From positions 1 through 53,427 of the forward strand of contig DPGH01000001.1 of the NCBI GenBank assembly GCA_003523255.1: a stretch of 53,427 nucleotides of DNA. The letters run 5' to 3'. Position numbers and translations under genes: made by a program. Numbering within the stretch: position 1 is the stretch's first letter; every line of letters starts with the position of its first letter. Positions 16,239-25,409 of the stretch are shown in pieces. The notes under the pieces are model-generated. The model was not told where the DNA came from and searched no databases. It saw only the letters and a list, made by a program, of their open reading frames with translations. Origin of the DNA: Clostridiales bacterium. Lineage in GTDB: Bacteria; Bacillota; Clostridia; Christensenellales; Borkfalkiaceae.

Positions 16239-17207
16239 TTATATAAATTCGTACCCGCGACCGTTTTCTTCCGGTAAAAGGTAAGAAACGGGTATATCGA
16301 GCACGGTAAACGCGCCCGTTTTACCCTCTTTTTTCAGCCGCGCCGCCGCCCTTGCATACGCCACGAGTATTCCGCCGGTAAGATACGGGTTAGAAGCGGT
16401 TTTAAGTTTAACCGATAAGTAAACCCTCTCCCCCGAGGCAAAGCCGTTTCTTATAACTTCGCCGGAATGAGATAAATCTTTTTGCCGCTCCGCTATTTCT
16501 TGTTCGCCGGTAAAATGAACCTTAACGTTTGCCCCGCGGAAATAGTGCGGAAAATCTTTTATTTCCTTTTCGACCTTAACTTCGTCCGCGTGCGGTTTTA
16601 ACGCCACGTAACACTCGCGGGAATGAAGTTTTTCAACCGGAACGCCGGGGTTTACCCCGCTGCGGGCGGAGGAAAGCGCGTACACGTCCGGCACGGTATA
16701 CTGTACGGCGTTAAGCACCCCGTCTATTTTGCGGAGAGCGTCGCTGTGACCTTGCGAAACGCCCCTGCCCCAAAACGTTAAAGTTTCGCCTTCGGGAAGA
16801 ACCGCCGCGAAAACCGCGCGGGAAAGAGAGAACAGCCCGGGGTCCCACCCGGCGGAAACGACTGCAAGCGTTCCGTATTTTTTCGCTGTTTTATCGGCTT
16901 TTTCAACGTGTTCGCGTATTACCGCGTGCGTGTCGAAAGAATCCACCGTAACGAAATGTTCGAGATATTCGTAAGCGTCGTGCGTTAAATCCATCGCACT
17001 GCCGCCGCAAAGAATAAGCGCGTCTAATTCTCCGATAAAATTTTTCAGTTCTTCCCTACGGTACGCTTTAACGCCGCAAGGGAGGACGAGAGAAGATGGT
17101 TCTCGTTTGGTAAAAACGCCTTTAATTTCCGCGTCTTTCGCGGCTAAACCTGCAAGCGTTACGCCTTTTCCGAGATTGCCGTACCCTACAACGCCTAATT
17201 TAAGCAT
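16239..17207 (-). CDS. ddh: meso-Diaminopimelate dehydrogenase
   Basis: An NADPH enzyme that aminates L-2-amino-6-oxopimelate to meso-diaminopimelate in one step, a shortcut in lysine and peptidoglycan synthesis. The 322-residue length fits the family. The N-terminal Rossmann motif is GVVGYGNLGKG (residues 5-15). The substrate region includes SAGWDPGLFSLSR (about 147-159) and WGRGVSQGHSDALRKIDGV (about 175-193), both diagnostic. The AGGCGG site precedes the ATG. Its presence implies meso-DAP in the wall. The metallo-hydrolase gene follows 25 nt downstream on the same strand. Confidence 0.96.
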   Translation of the reverse strand: MLKLGVVGYGNLGKGVTLAGLAAKDAEIKGVFTKREPSSLVLPCGVKAYRREELKNFIGELDALILCGGSAMDLTHDAYEYLEHFVTVDSFDTHAVIREHVEKADKTAKKYGTLAVVSAGWDPGLFSLSRAVFAAVLPEGETLTFWGRGVSQGHSDALRKIDGVLNAVQYTVPDVYALSSARSGVNPGVPVEKLHSRECYVALKPHADEVKVEKEIKDFPHYFRGANVKVHFTGEQEIAERQKDLSHSGEVIRNGFASGERVYLSVKLKTASNPYLTGGILVAYARAAARLKKEGKTGAFTVLDIPVSYLLPEENGRGYEFI

Positions 17208-17307
17208 AAAATTTTACCGCCTTTTTATTTTACTATATTTTATCGGCGTTTGTCATAAATAAGACCGTAAAATAAAAAAATTTTTCTGCTTGCGGTTTAA
17301 ACCGTAA

Positions 17308-17362
17308 TTCGACCTAAAAACAGTAAACACGACAAAATACGCACGCGGTTTTATCTTACAAT
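17308..17362 (+). promoter_or_regulatory. Candidate Spo0A-controlled promoter of spoIIE
   Basis: The -10 box TACAAT (17357-17362) lies 22 nt after ACGACA (17329-17334). The long spacing is like the Spo0A-activated sigma-A promoters of spoIIE and spoIIG in Bacillus. Two sites resembling the 0A box TTCGACA are TTCGACC (17308-17314) and CACGACA (17328-17334), 20 bp apart, so on one helix face. The motif quality is moderate. Confidence 0.6.
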
Positions 17363-17393
17363 AGCCCTTACGCGAATACGAAAAGGAGATTTT

Positions 17394-19676
17394 ATGCGCG
17401 TTAAAAAATTTTCGCCCGATTACGTCACCGCAATTAAATACGTTCTGCTTTTTGCGGCGTTTGCGGCGACTAATAAACTCGAAAAAACGGTTATGCCGTA
17501 CTCTGCGGCTATTTACGCCGCTTCGATAGCGTTCGGCTATTCGGCGTTTTTTTCTTCGGCGATATGGATTTTATCCTTTCTCGTTTTTAAATGCACCGGA
17601 CTTTTGGCGTACGCGGGGATAGTTTCGGCGTTTTTTATCGCGGTTTCTTTCGTATATAAAAAATTAGGCGTAAAGCCGCGGTACGAAATAGTTTTGTTTG
17701 CGACCGTCGCGGCGGCGGTTTTTTGTTTTCTGGGCGACACGATAAACTATGTTCCTATAGAAAAACGCGTTACCGTAGCGGCGATAACGGTACTTTTAAC
17801 GCTCGTTGCATACGTAGCGATTAAAGGCGTTAACGAAAAGGGTCTTAAATTTAAGCCGTGCTTTGACGAATACGCTACGGCGGCAGTCCTTTTTACCGTT
17901 ATAGGTACGGGCGTATGCAACGCGCTTTCGCCGTTCGTATGGAAAAGCGTTTGCGTTCTTTTGATTCTTCTTTCGGCATACTTGTACAGGCAAGGCGTGT
18001 GCACGGTGTTCGCCGCCGTGTGCGGAATAAGTTTTTCGGTTTATTACGGCAACGTGTCTTACGCTTCCGTTTACCTTTGCATGGGAGTGTTTGCGGAAAG
18101 CGTTACGCGGTTTTCACGGTATCTTTCCGCCGCGACGGTGCTTGCCGCAGACTATCTTGCGGAAAGGTTTTTCGGCGTATACGGCGCGTACGCCTTAACG
18201 GACTTTATATCGTGCTTTATCGGCGCGGCGATTTTTTGCGTTACGCCGTCTTTCTTGCTTAAAAATCTTAAAGAGCGGCTTTGCGTTTTCAGAGAAAAAC
18301 AACTCTCCCGCGTGAGCATAAATCGCAACCGTACTTTTTTATCCAACAGATTATACGAACTTTCGGGCGTGTTTACCGAAATGTCAGACGCGCTTTCGGC
18401 ATTTAAAAAGACCGCCATGACCGAAGATAAGGCGAGAATATGTATAGTAAGAGAAATAATGAACGCGGTTTGCAAAAATTGCGACAACTATTATAAGTGC
18501 AAAGAAAACGAAAATAAAATCGCCGAAAGTCTTAACGTGCTTACGGGTATAGGCTTTGCCAAAGGAAAACTTTCGCTTATAGACCTACCGAAAGAACTTT
18601 CGGTTTCTTGCGTAAGACCAAACAATCTTTTATACGGACTTAACAAACTGCTATCAGATTACCGCGGAGAAGCCATAAACAACGCCAACGTATGCACGGG
18701 CAGAAAACTTATCGCGGACGAAGCGAAAAACGTTTCGGAAATACTCAAAAAACTCGCGCTGGAATCGGGAACGTTGCTTAAATACAGAAGCGATTTAGAG
18801 CGCAAACTTTCCGCCGCGCTGTTAAAAGCAGGTTACCCCGTGCACGAACTTTTGATTTACGGAGAGGACAGCCGCCTGTGTATAGGAATGATACTTTCCG
18901 TTAAAGAGATAGAACTCGGCAAACTGATAACCGCGGTAGAAAAAACGGTCGGCACGAGAATGGCTTTGACCGAAAAATCGAACGTAACGGAAGAAAAATG
19001 TTATTTATCTTTCCGGATAGCAGCCCCGTACGACGCGTTTTTCGGACTGGCTGCGGCAAAAAAAGACGGGTCGGAAAAAAGCGGAGACACACACTCGGTA
19101 ACGCGCATATCGGACGACAGATTTTTGGTCGCGTTGTCCGACGGAATGGGCAGCGGCGAACAGGCTAACCGCGTTTCTTCGGTAACGCTGTCGCTGATAG
19201 AAAGTTTTTATAAAGCGGGCATGAAAAGCGAACTCATACTCGGCACGGTCGCAAAACTTTTGGCGATCACCGCGGAAGAAACTTTTACCGCGCTTGACGT
19301 TTCCGTTATAGACCTTAAAAACTGTACCGCCGATTTTATAAAATACGGCGCGCCGTACGGCTTTATCGTCGGCGAAAACGGTATTCGCATAGTAGAAAGC
19401 AATTCTCTCCCGCTCGGTATATTAGACGAACTCAAACCCTCCGTCGCGACCGCCAAACTCGCCGCGGGCGATATGGTTATACTCGTAACCGACGGCATTG
19501 CGGACGCTTTCGGTTCTCCTACCGACCTTGCGGAATTTTTACGCACGTTGCCCGCTCTCAACCCGCAAACGCTTGCGGACGACGTTATGAAACGCGCCCT
19601 TTCTCTTACCGACGGTAAGCGGGAGGACGATATGACGGTGCTTGCGGTGAGAATTTTTAAAAAGAAACCGGCATAG
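17394..19676 (+). CDS. spoIIE: Stage II sporulation protein E (sigma-F phosphatase)
   Basis: The membrane phosphatase that dephosphorylates SpoIIAA and so releases sigma-F in the forespore; it also takes part in polar septation. The first ~300 of 760 residues are hydrophobic (about ten membrane segments), followed by a linker domain and a PP2C domain. Metal-binding motifs are seen in LVALSDGMGSGEQANRVSS (near residue 580), ILVTDGIADAFG and the terminal REDDMTVLAVRI. A CXXC-type segment (VCKNCDNYYKCK, near 360) is notable. Slightly shorter than the Bacillus protein (827). AAGGAG sits before the ATG. It stands alone, divergent from ddh. Confidence 0.96.
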   Translation: MRVKKFSPDYVTAIKYVLLFAAFAATNKLEKTVMPYSAAIYAASIAFGYSAFFSSAIWILSFLVFKCTGLLAYAGIVSAFFIAVSFVYKKLGVKPRYEIVLFATVAAAVFCFLGDTINYVPIEKRVTVAAITVLLTLVAYVAIKGVNEKGLKFKPCFDEYATAAVLFTVIGTGVCNALSPFVWKSVCVLLILLSAYLYRQGVCTVFAAVCGISFSVYYGNVSYASVYLCMGVFAESVTRFSRYLSAATVLAADYLAERFFGVYGAYALTDFISCFIGAAIFCVTPSFLLKNLKERLCVFREKQLSRVSINRNRTFLSNRLYELSGVFTEMSDALSAFKKTAMTEDKARICIVREIMNAVCKNCDNYYKCKENENKIAESLNVLTGIGFAKGKLSLIDLPKELSVSCVRPNNLLYGLNKLLSDYRGEAINNANVCTGRKLIADEAKNVSEILKKLALESGTLLKYRSDLERKLSAALLKAGYPVHELLIYGEDSRLCIGMILSVKEIELGKLITAVEKTVGTRMALTEKSNVTEEKCYLSFRIAAPYDAFFGLAAAKKDGSEKSGDTHSVTRISDDRFLVALSDGMGSGEQANRVSSVTLSLIESFYKAGMKSELILGTVAKLLAITAEETFTALDVSVIDLKNCTADFIKYGAPYGFIVGENGIRIVESNSLPLGILDELKPSVATAKLAAGDMVILVTDGIADAFGSPTDLAEFLRTLPALNPQTLADDVMKRALSLTDGKREDDMTVLAVRIFKKKPA

Positions 19677-20094
19677 CGCGCGGCAATCTGTAAATCCGGA
19701 AATTTGCGATATTTGATTATACAATAACTATTTTCACTTGTTTCAACCAAAACAACGCCTTTTACGTTATATGAACAAAGTTGGGAGTTGAGTGCTTTGA
19801 AATATTGTGCAATTACAGTTTTTGTCAATCATATATAACCGATTAAGTGAAACTTGTTTTTTTTGCATATATTAGACAAAAATCGGAGTTTCAATTTTTT
19901 CTCTACAATTTGCTTATATATCGTATTTTTTTTATCTTTGAAGTGGTATTTACATCGTTAATTTAGTCAAAAGAAAAGACGCGAATCAACTTATCGTCTT
20001 TTCACGCCTTTCTCTCTTAATAGCCTATTCAAAAACTTTTATTAAATTATAATAGCGTCTTGTTTTTTTTGCGGATTTAGCCGCTTTTAGTTAT
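19677..20094. other. AT-rich spacer between spoIIE and uxaC
   Basis: No gene is recognised. The stretch is much richer in A+T than its surroundings. A hairpin at 19973-20003 serves as terminator of uxaC. On the minus strand a TTGACA at about 19825-19830 stands 17 nt from ATATTT, a weak promoter-like pair with no gene behind it. A short GC hairpin (GCGG/CCGC) lies near 20070. A small RNA cannot be ruled out. Confidence 0.45.
19973..20003 (-). terminator. Terminator after uxaC
   Basis: GAAAAGACG (19973-19981) pairs perfectly with CGTCTTTTC (19995-20003). On the minus strand it is followed by TTTTGAC. It lies about 90 nt after the uxaC stop. Confidence 0.7.
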
Positions 20095-21486
20095 TTATTT
20101 TACGCCGAAATAGTTGACGGCGTTGTTATAAGATACGTCTTTTACAACCTTGCCTACGAGTTCGAGGTCGTTAGTCATTTCCCCGTTCTCGATAAGCGTA
20201 CCGAGATAGTTGCAAAGTATTCTTCTGAAATAGTGGTGTCTCGGATAAGAAAGAAGCGAACGGCTGTCCGTAAGCATACCGACGAACGCGCCTATATGCC
20301 CCGTCGCGGTAAGGTCTTCGAGATGTTTTTCCATACCGACCTTGTTATCGAGGAACCACCAAGCGGGTCCGTACTGTATTTTACCGCGCGCCTCGTCGCT
20401 CTGAAAGCAACCTATAAGCGTCATTATTTCGGTATTCATTTTGGGATTTAAGTTAAACAATATCGTTTTCGGCAAAGCGTTTTCGTTATTCAGTCTGTCG
20501 AACAGGCGCGAAAGATACTTTATGCCGTCGTCTTCCGCAATGCTGTCGTAACCCGTATCGAGTCCGAGTTTTTCAAGCATAACGGAGTTGTTGTTTCTCA
20601 TTGCGCCGACGTGTATTTCCGTCCTTATGTCGTACTTTGCGTAAAGTTTCATAAGGAAATAGGTAAAGTACCCCTTAAACGTTTCAGACTCTGCCTCCGA
20701 TACGGCTTTGCCGCTGCGCGCGCACTTAAACACTTCGTTAGCGGCGGCTCTGTCTGCCACGGGGTACGCGCTCTGAAGCGCGATATCGCTTGCGCAGGTT
20801 CCCTCTTTTATAAAATCGCGAAGGCGTTTTTCTATCGCGCTTTCAAGATCGTCAAGGTCTTCTATCGCGCCGGTAAGCGAAGCGAGTTTTTCGATAAATC
20901 CGTAATAACCTTTCGCCTCTACGTTCATGATTTTATCCGCGCGGAACGCGGGTATAACCTTAAACTTATAATCTTTTTTGCGTATTTTGGCAAACGTGGT
21001 TAAATCGTCGAATATTTCGTTAGTGGTAAAAATAAATTTTACGTTGGATTTTTCTATAAGGCTTTGGGGCGTAACGTTGTTAAGTCTTATGTATTCGTTA
21101 CACCAGTTCCATATGGTTTCGGCGTTTTCTTCGTTTATTTCTATTTCGCAATTGAAAAACTCTTTGAGTTCTACCTGCGACCAGTGATAAAGCGGATTGC
21201 CGAACGCCGTGCCGAGCACTTTGCAATAGGTCAAAAACTTTTCTTTATTGCTTTTGTCGCCCGTAATGTATTCTTCGTTTACGCCGTAGTTGCGCATCAA
21301 ACGCCATTTATAATGGTCGCCTTTAAGCCATATTTCGAAAATATCGTTAAAAGGTTTGTTTTCGAGAATCTGTTTTTCGGGCAAATGGCAGTGATAGTCG
21401 AATATCGGCATATCTTTCGCGTAGTCGAAATAAAGTTTTTCAGCCGTTTTGTTTTTAAGCAAAAAATTATCTTTAAGATAAGTCAT
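20095..21486 (-). CDS. uxaC: Uronate isomerase
   Basis: It isomerises D-galacturonate to D-tagaturonate and D-glucuronate to D-fructuronate, the first step of hexuronate breakdown. This amidohydrolase-fold protein has 463 residues, close to the usual 466-470. The metal site FDYHCHL (His32, His34) is present, and the C-terminal MLTDSRSLLSYPRHHYFRRI (about 415-434) is diagnostic. AAAGGAG precedes the ATG. It is the last gene of the minus-strand order uxaB-uxaA-yitT-uxaC and is followed by a terminator. Together with UxaA and UxaB it completes the galacturonate route to 2-keto-3-deoxygluconate; KDG kinase and aldolase are not in the window. Confidence 0.97.
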   Translation of the reverse strand: MTYLKDNFLLKNKTAEKLYFDYAKDMPIFDYHCHLPEKQILENKPFNDIFEIWLKGDHYKWRLMRNYGVNEEYITGDKSNKEKFLTYCKVLGTAFGNPLYHWSQVELKEFFNCEIEINEENAETIWNWCNEYIRLNNVTPQSLIEKSNVKFIFTTNEIFDDLTTFAKIRKKDYKFKVIPAFRADKIMNVEAKGYYGFIEKLASLTGAIEDLDDLESAIEKRLRDFIKEGTCASDIALQSAYPVADRAAANEVFKCARSGKAVSEAESETFKGYFTYFLMKLYAKYDIRTEIHVGAMRNNNSVMLEKLGLDTGYDSIAEDDGIKYLSRLFDRLNNENALPKTILFNLNPKMNTEIMTLIGCFQSDEARGKIQYGPAWWFLDNKVGMEKHLEDLTATGHIGAFVGMLTDSRSLLSYPRHHYFRRILCNYLGTLIENGEMTNDLELVGKVVKDVSYNNAVNYFGVK

Positions 21487-21508
21487 AAACTTTTCTCCTT
21501 TATATTTA

Positions 21509-22453
21509 TTATTTTACTATTTGGTCTTTGTATCTTCTGAAATTGCCGTAAACGCCCTGCACTTCCGAATAAAACACGAAAGTATCGGGATATTTTTTTA
21601 TCACGTTTACGAGGCCAGCCATCTGATAAAGGTTAAGCACGGTAAACACTACGGCGTTGTTTTCGCCGGAGTACATACCTTTGCTTTCGGTTATCGTTGC
21701 GCTGTGCCTTAAATTGTTTACTATATCGTCGCGTATGGCTTCGGGATGTTTGGTAACTATTTCAACCTTTACCGCTCTTCTCGAACTTCTCATCAAAAAC
21801 GCCGTTGCGCGCTCGGAAATGTACATTTGCAAAATACCGAGCAAAATACATTCGAAATCGCGATAGACGAAATAAGAAGCGGCGATAAGAAACAAGCACA
21901 TAAACGTTATAATGCGTTCTATATCGATGTGCGGCATTTTCTTCTGCACGACCGCGGCGATTATGTCCACGCCGCCGGTAGAAGCGCCCATTTTAAGCAT
22001 TAAACCCGTTCTTACGCCGAGCATTATCCCGGCAAATATCGCCGCGATAAGTCTCCTGCCCGCGTCCGTAATCGGTTCAACAGCCCCTTCCGCCGTAAAA
22101 AGCGGTATTTCGTATTCGGGCAGTCCGACTTTTTCCCACAATATGAGAAACAGCGACGACAAAAGAGTAAACGCAAGCGTATACGCAACGTACCTTTTAG
22201 GCAGTTTGAAAAAAGCGTAGATAACGAGCGGTACGTTTAACAGCAAGTTAAAGTAGCCGGCGTTTATCGAGGGAAACAATGCGTAAAGCATAGTAACCAC
22301 CGCTTCGAGTCCCAACGGAACGAAAGCCGCGGGATAAACGAAAACGTGCAGCGCAAGCGACGATACGACAGCCGCAAGCACCGTCATACACGAAAACCGC
22401 ACCGCGCGCAATCTTTTGCTTTTTTTAAGGTCGATATTATTGTTATTGTCCAT
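21509..22453 (-). CDS. YitT family membrane protein
   Basis: A 314-residue protein with an N-terminal block of five to six membrane segments (about 20-185, DUF161/YitT) and a soluble C-terminal DUF2179 domain (about 220-305) typical of the family. The KMGASTGGVDIIA motif near residue 158 is a family hallmark. Function in the family is poorly known; transport has been suggested. It lies between uxaA (66 nt) and uxaC (22 nt) on the same strand, so it is part of the hexuronate operon, and no conventional uronate transporter is present there. The frame runs 12 codons upstream of the ATG chosen at 22453, but that extension does not look like the family. Confidence 0.88.
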   Translation of the reverse strand: MDNNNNIDLKKSKRLRAVRFSCMTVLAAVVSSLALHVFVYPAAFVPLGLEAVVTMLYALFPSINAGYFNLLLNVPLVIYAFFKLPKRYVAYTLAFTLLSSLFLILWEKVGLPEYEIPLFTAEGAVEPITDAGRRLIAAIFAGIMLGVRTGLMLKMGASTGGVDIIAAVVQKKMPHIDIERIITFMCLFLIAASYFVYRDFECILLGILQMYISERATAFLMRSSRRAVKVEIVTKHPEAIRDDIVNNLRHSATITESKGMYSGENNAVVFTVLNLYQMAGLVNVIKKYPDTFVFYSEVQGVYGNFRRYKDQIVK

Positions 22454-22519
22454 ACCGAAAGTATAACACCGCTCTAACCCGCCGCACAAGGGTTTTTACC
22501 GCTGCGCGGAAAGTTTTTA

Positions 22520-23926
22520 TCAAAGAGTAACGCCCGTTTTGTAGAAAGCGATTTCGCGCACGTCCTCGCTTTTTACTTTGTATTCGCCGTTTACGGTTTT
22601 AACGAGCAAGTCCCAAAGCCCGTCCTCGTCCATACCGAACGCGTTAAAGTCTATCCAGTCGTTTTTAAACTCCGCAAGGCGGGTATTAGACGATATCTTC
22701 ATCGTGGGTACGAAAGTAGAAAACGGAGTGCCTCTGCCGGTGGTAAACAACACGACCTGACAACCCGCCGCCGCGAGCGCGGTGGAAGCGATAAGGTCGT
22801 TGCCCGGCGCGTTGAGCGCGGATACGCCTTTTTCTTTAACCACGTCGCCGTACTTAAGTACGTCCACTATTTCGGTAGAGCCGGCCTTTTCAACGCAACC
22901 GAGAGATTTCTCTTCAAGCGTGGTTATGCCGCCTTTTTTGTTGCCGGGGCTGGGATTTTCGTACACGGGGAAACCTTGGCTCGTATAATAGTTCTTAAAG
23001 TCCTCTATCATCTTTTTGTATTCGGCAAACACCTGCTCGTTTTTACACTTGTTCATAAGAAGTTGTTCCGCGCCGAACATTTCCGGCACTTCGGTAAGCA
23101 CCGCGCTGCCGCCGTAAGAAACGAGCCTGTCGCTGATTTTGCCGACGAGCGGATTTGCGGTAAGCCCGGAGTATCCGTCGCTGCCGCCGCACTTTAAGCC
23201 TATGCAGAGTTCGGAAAGAGAAACTTCTTCACGCTTTAAATCTTTGGCTTTTTCGCTGAAATCTTCGATTATTTTAAGTCCGTAAGAGAGTTCGTCCTCC
23301 ACGTCCTGACAATTGAAAAACTCTATATTATCTCTGCCGAAAGGTTTAAGGTATTCTTTTATGCCGTCAAGTCCGTTGTTTTCGCAACCGAGCCCTACGA
23401 ACAACACGAAAGTCGCGTTGGGGTTAAGAGCGACGGAACATAAAAGTTTTTTAATATTAACGTTATCCTCGCCGAGTTGCGAACAACCGAACTGATGCGT
23501 AAGCGCGAATATGCCGTCTATCGAGCCTTTAACGTACTTTTGCGCAAGGCGTTCCATTCTCATGCAAACGTTATTTACGCAACCGACGGTCGGTATAATG
23601 TATATTTCGTTTCTTATGCCCGCCCTGCCGTTTTTACGTTTATAGCCGTTAAAAACGCCGCTTTTTGCCGCCGGTTTTTCCGCGCGGAAGTCGTATGCGT
23701 ATGCCTCGGGCTTTTCGTCGAGATGAGATTTAACGTTATGGGTGTGCACCCATTCGCCTTTTTTTATATCCTCTTTGGCTCTGCCGATTATTTCGCCGTA
23801 TTTTATAACGTAGTCGCCCTTTTTAATGTCTTTAAGCGCGAACTTATGCCCCGCGGGAATATTTCCCTCGCCGGTAAGAGTTACGCCCACGTTATCCTTT
23901 TCGTTGATTATTACAGTTTTGTTCAT
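22520..23926 (-). CDS. uxaA: Altronate dehydratase
   Basis: It dehydrates D-altronate to 2-keto-3-deoxy-D-gluconate using Fe or Mn. The 468-residue protein combines an N-terminal SAF-like domain (about 10-70) with the main UxaA/GarD-type domain; YKRKNGRAGIRNEIYIIPTVGCVN (about 95-118), HQFGCSQLG and LKCGGSDGYSGLTANP (about 248-263) are diagnostic. The start ATG overlaps the uxaB stop by 4 nt, a translational-coupling arrangement. It runs with uxaB upstream and yitT, uxaC downstream. D-mannonate enzymes (UxuA/UxuB) are absent, so the locus is tuned to galacturonate. Confidence 0.95.
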   Translation of the reverse strand: MNKTVIINEKDNVGVTLTGEGNIPAGHKFALKDIKKGDYVIKYGEIIGRAKEDIKKGEWVHTHNVKSHLDEKPEAYAYDFRAEKPAAKSGVFNGYKRKNGRAGIRNEIYIIPTVGCVNNVCMRMERLAQKYVKGSIDGIFALTHQFGCSQLGEDNVNIKKLLCSVALNPNATFVLFVGLGCENNGLDGIKEYLKPFGRDNIEFFNCQDVEDELSYGLKIIEDFSEKAKDLKREEVSLSELCIGLKCGGSDGYSGLTANPLVGKISDRLVSYGGSAVLTEVPEMFGAEQLLMNKCKNEQVFAEYKKMIEDFKNYYTSQGFPVYENPSPGNKKGGITTLEEKSLGCVEKAGSTEIVDVLKYGDVVKEKGVSALNAPGNDLIASTALAAAGCQVVLFTTGRGTPFSTFVPTMKISSNTRLAEFKNDWIDFNAFGMDEDGLWDLLVKTVNGEYKVKSEDVREIAFYKTGVTL

Positions 23927-25299
23927 AAAACCTTTTCGCCGTTTCTTAAAGCCTTAACGTTTTTCTTTACCGCGTCCGCAAAACCCTCGTATTCGGTAAG
24001 GTCTTCGCCCCAAACTTCTTTGTTTTTCATAAAGTCTATAACGCAGCCGCCGTCCGCAAAGAAATCGAGGTAAGGTTTATCGTCTTTAAGTTCTATCGTG
24101 CGGGTAGGCAGTTTAACGTAGTAAAGACCGTCGTCGCCGCGCGTAACGCTTTTATAAATCGCCATAAGGTAAGAGAAGCCTATCGTAAGGTTTGCGGGGA
24201 TTTTGCCGTGCGCCGCATAGTAGTCCTTAAAACTCGGCAAATCTCTCGCTTTCCATTTAGAAATGCTGTTAAGCGAAATGCTGGTTAAAAGGTGATTAAG
24301 ATAGGGGTTCATAAACCTTTCTTTAATGCTTTCGGCAAATACCTTGGTCGCCGCAACGTCGCTCGATACGAAAGGAACTATTTCTTCGTTCAAAGTATCC
24401 TCTAAAAATTTGTCGAGCACTTTGTCGGTCATGCAGTCGTAAACGGTTTCCTTACCGAGCCAGAGTCCTGCGGGAACGAGGTTGGTGTGGCTGCCGTTTA
24501 ATACGCGCACTTTTCTCTTTTTATAGTATTTTATGTTGTCCGTCAAAACCACTTCTATATTATGTACGCCCTCTTTAACGTACTTTGCTATATCGCCCTT
24601 TTTCTCTACCGCCCAAAGACCGAAAGGTTCGCCTACGGAAACGAGGTTATCCTCTTCGCCGATAAGTTCGGTAAGGTGCGCTTTAAGGTCGGGCGTTCTC
24701 GGATAGCCCGAAACGATGCGGTCTACGAGAGTGTTGCAGTAAAAGTTCTCTTCGTCGTTCCACTTTTTAAAACCCTCGGGCAGTTTCCAGAGTTCTATAT
24801 ACGCGTTTACGCATTTATAAAGTTCGTCCGCATTGTTGTCGATAAGTTCTACCGGCATCATATATACGCCGGGCAGTCCCGCGTTGTAACGCTCGTATAA
24901 AAACTTGGTAAGTTTTGCGGGGTACGTAATATGCTCGAACCCGTTAAAATCGTCTGCGCCGTTAAAGCAAATACCCGCTTCGGTCGTGTTGGAAACGATA
25001 AGTTTAAGGTCTTTTTCGCGAGCGAGCGCAAGATAGCCCTCCATATCGTCGAAAGGCGAAATAACGTTTTCGAGAACGTCTACCTTGTAAACCTCTTCAA
25101 CGGGTTTGTCGCCGCGCGCGCCGCGAAGAACTACGTGATATTTGTTGTTTTGCTTTTTGAAATTTTCAAGACTGCCGAAAGTTATCGGCTTAACGATATT
25201 TACCTTATAGTCGCCGCCCTCTTTGTTAAGCGTGTCGAAATAAAGGTCGACGAAAGTCCTTAAAAAGTTGCCTTCGCCGAATTGAACTACTTTTACCAT
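23923..25299 (-). CDS. uxaB: Tagaturonate reductase (altronate oxidoreductase)
   Basis: An NAD-dependent reductase that turns D-tagaturonate into D-altronate. The 458-residue protein shows the family start VQFGEGNFLRTFVDLYFD (about 4-21), the SNTTEAGI motif (near 103), the catalytic region VRVLNGSHTNLVPAGLW (about 264-280) with Asn and His, and a helical C-terminal domain. It resembles UxaB more than the fructuronate reductase UxuB in length and in the VLNGSHTNLVP form. An AAGGAG site precedes the ATG. It is first in the uxaB-uxaA-yitT-uxaC operon, behind a good promoter that overlaps that of the divergent regulator. Confidence 0.94.
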   Translation of the reverse strand: MVKVVQFGEGNFLRTFVDLYFDTLNKEGGDYKVNIVKPITFGSLENFKKQNNKYHVVLRGARGDKPVEEVYKVDVLENVISPFDDMEGYLALAREKDLKLIVSNTTEAGICFNGADDFNGFEHITYPAKLTKFLYERYNAGLPGVYMMPVELIDNNADELYKCVNAYIELWKLPEGFKKWNDEENFYCNTLVDRIVSGYPRTPDLKAHLTELIGEEDNLVSVGEPFGLWAVEKKGDIAKYVKEGVHNIEVVLTDNIKYYKKRKVRVLNGSHTNLVPAGLWLGKETVYDCMTDKVLDKFLEDTLNEEIVPFVSSDVAATKVFAESIKERFMNPYLNHLLTSISLNSISKWKARDLPSFKDYYAAHGKIPANLTIGFSYLMAIYKSVTRGDDGLYYVKLPTRTIELKDDKPYLDFFADGGCVIDFMKNKEVWGEDLTEYEGFADAVKKNVKALRNGEKVL

Positions 25300-25327
25300 A
25301 AAAAATCTCCTTTTCTTTTTTTCTTAT

Positions 25328-25386
25328 ATTATACGACAATTTTGCTTGCATTTCAATACATAAAAGTATATAATTAAGGCAAAATT
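25328..25386. promoter_or_regulatory. Interlocked divergent promoters of uxaB and the AraC gene
   Basis: Minus strand: TTGAAA (complement of 25351-25356), 17 nt, TATAAT (complement of 25328-25333), driving uxaB. Plus strand: TTGCAT (25346-25351), 17 nt, TATAAT (25369-25374), driving the regulator. The two -35 boxes share a base. An inverted repeat AATTTTGC (25338-25345) / GCAAAATT (25379-25386) brackets both and is a candidate operator. Confidence 0.75.
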
Positions 25387-25409
25387 ACATATTTCGTACG
25401 GAGTAAGTT

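Noticed and set aside
19825..19850. A promoter reading toward spoIIE on the minus strand
   Set aside because: The -35 is good but the -10 (ATATTT) is poor, and only antisense shadow frames follow.
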